Positions 14,359 through 14,446 of a stretch of DNA of 14,446 nt are shown one piece after another. Below the pieces are notes generated by a model, which saw only the letters and a list, made by a program, of their open reading frames with translations, had not been told where the DNA came from and ran no database searches. The translations under genes and the position numbers were made by a program. This stretch comes from Puniceicoccales bacterium (GTDB taxonomy: Bacteria; Verrucomicrobiota; Verrucomicrobiae; Opitutales; LL51), in contig JAITBR010000029.1 in assembly GCA_031283485.1 (NCBI GenBank), positions 1 through 14,446 on the forward strand, given 5' to 3'. Position 1 is the stretch's first letter. Each line of letters begins with the position of its first letter.

Positions 14359-14446
14359 GCAGCTCAACATTGGCGATTTTCAAATAAAGGCTATAAGACA
14401 AGGCTGTACAAGCAGCCGGTGGGGGTCAATGTTTTAATTTTTAGGA
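14359..14446. other. Non-coding tail after mrdA, weak hairpin
   Basis: No gene is recognisable here. A short stem GGCTG-TACAAG-CAGCC (14402-14417) could fold, but it is only 5 bp and no T-run follows directly (a T-rich stretch comes some 14 bases later). It is therefore a poor terminator candidate. A coding start of a downstream gene is possible beyond the edge. Confidence 0.3.

Noticed and set aside
14402..14417. Hairpin after mrdA as a rho-independent terminator
   Set aside because: The stem is only 5 bp and is followed by a G-rich run instead of a T-tract.

Overview
The window looks like a chromosomal segment from a Gram-negative, AT-leaning, gene-dense bacterium. The genes are core housekeeping genes, with no mobile element, phage or CRISPR signal. 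The best guess for lineage is Verrucomicrobiota, perhaps the Opitutia/Puniceicoccales side. That rests on the character of the Bat-type gene cluster and general protein style, not on a search, so treat it as tentative. A glycyl-radical (class III) ribonucleotide reductase activase suggests an anaerobic or microaerobic life. Repeated 1-10 bp gene overlaps, a tRNA overlapping a protein gene and stripped-down membrane proteins suggest some genome streamlining.

Layout. 1-1324 (-): ribosomal protein S1 (rpsA), whose 3' end lies off the window. 1499-2215 (+): radical-SAM activase of the NrdG2/PflA type. 2212-3798 (-): four tightly overlapping small membrane-protein genes that read as a Bat (aerotolerance) operon. 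The order is DUF4381-like, BatA-like, BatB-like and BatD-like. The membrane segments and cytoplasmic tails remain, but the von Willebrand A domains and the large periplasmic domains are gone. 3908-5821 (+): secreted class 3-type lipase with a long uncharacterised C-terminal part. 5827-8563 (-): mraZ-rsmH-ftsL-asd, a short division/cell-wall operon in which asd sits where ftsI normally follows ftsL. Its promoter (TTGACA/GATAGT) overlaps a four-unit, 10-bp-period MraZ operator. 8758-8835 (+): tRNA-Asp(GTC), whose 3' end overlaps the end of ispE (8825-9730, -). 9819-14358 (+): pyrH-frr-M20 peptidase-PBP2 (mrdA), with gaps of 3 and 2 bp and a 4-bp ATGA overlap.

How the parts relate. Translation (S1, RRF, tRNA-Asp) and nucleotide supply (UMP kinase, RNR activase) lie among envelope-building functions: Asd for diaminopimelate, IspE for isoprenoid carrier lipid, RsmH/FtsL/MraZ for division and PBP2 for elongation. 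The most unusual content is the reduced Bat cluster at 2212-3798. All four proteins appear cut down in the same way, yet the frames stay open and translationally coupled, which suggests a retained membrane complex that has shed its outward-facing domains. Many starts lack a strong Shine-Dalgarno sequence, so several start choices rest on homology and overlap.
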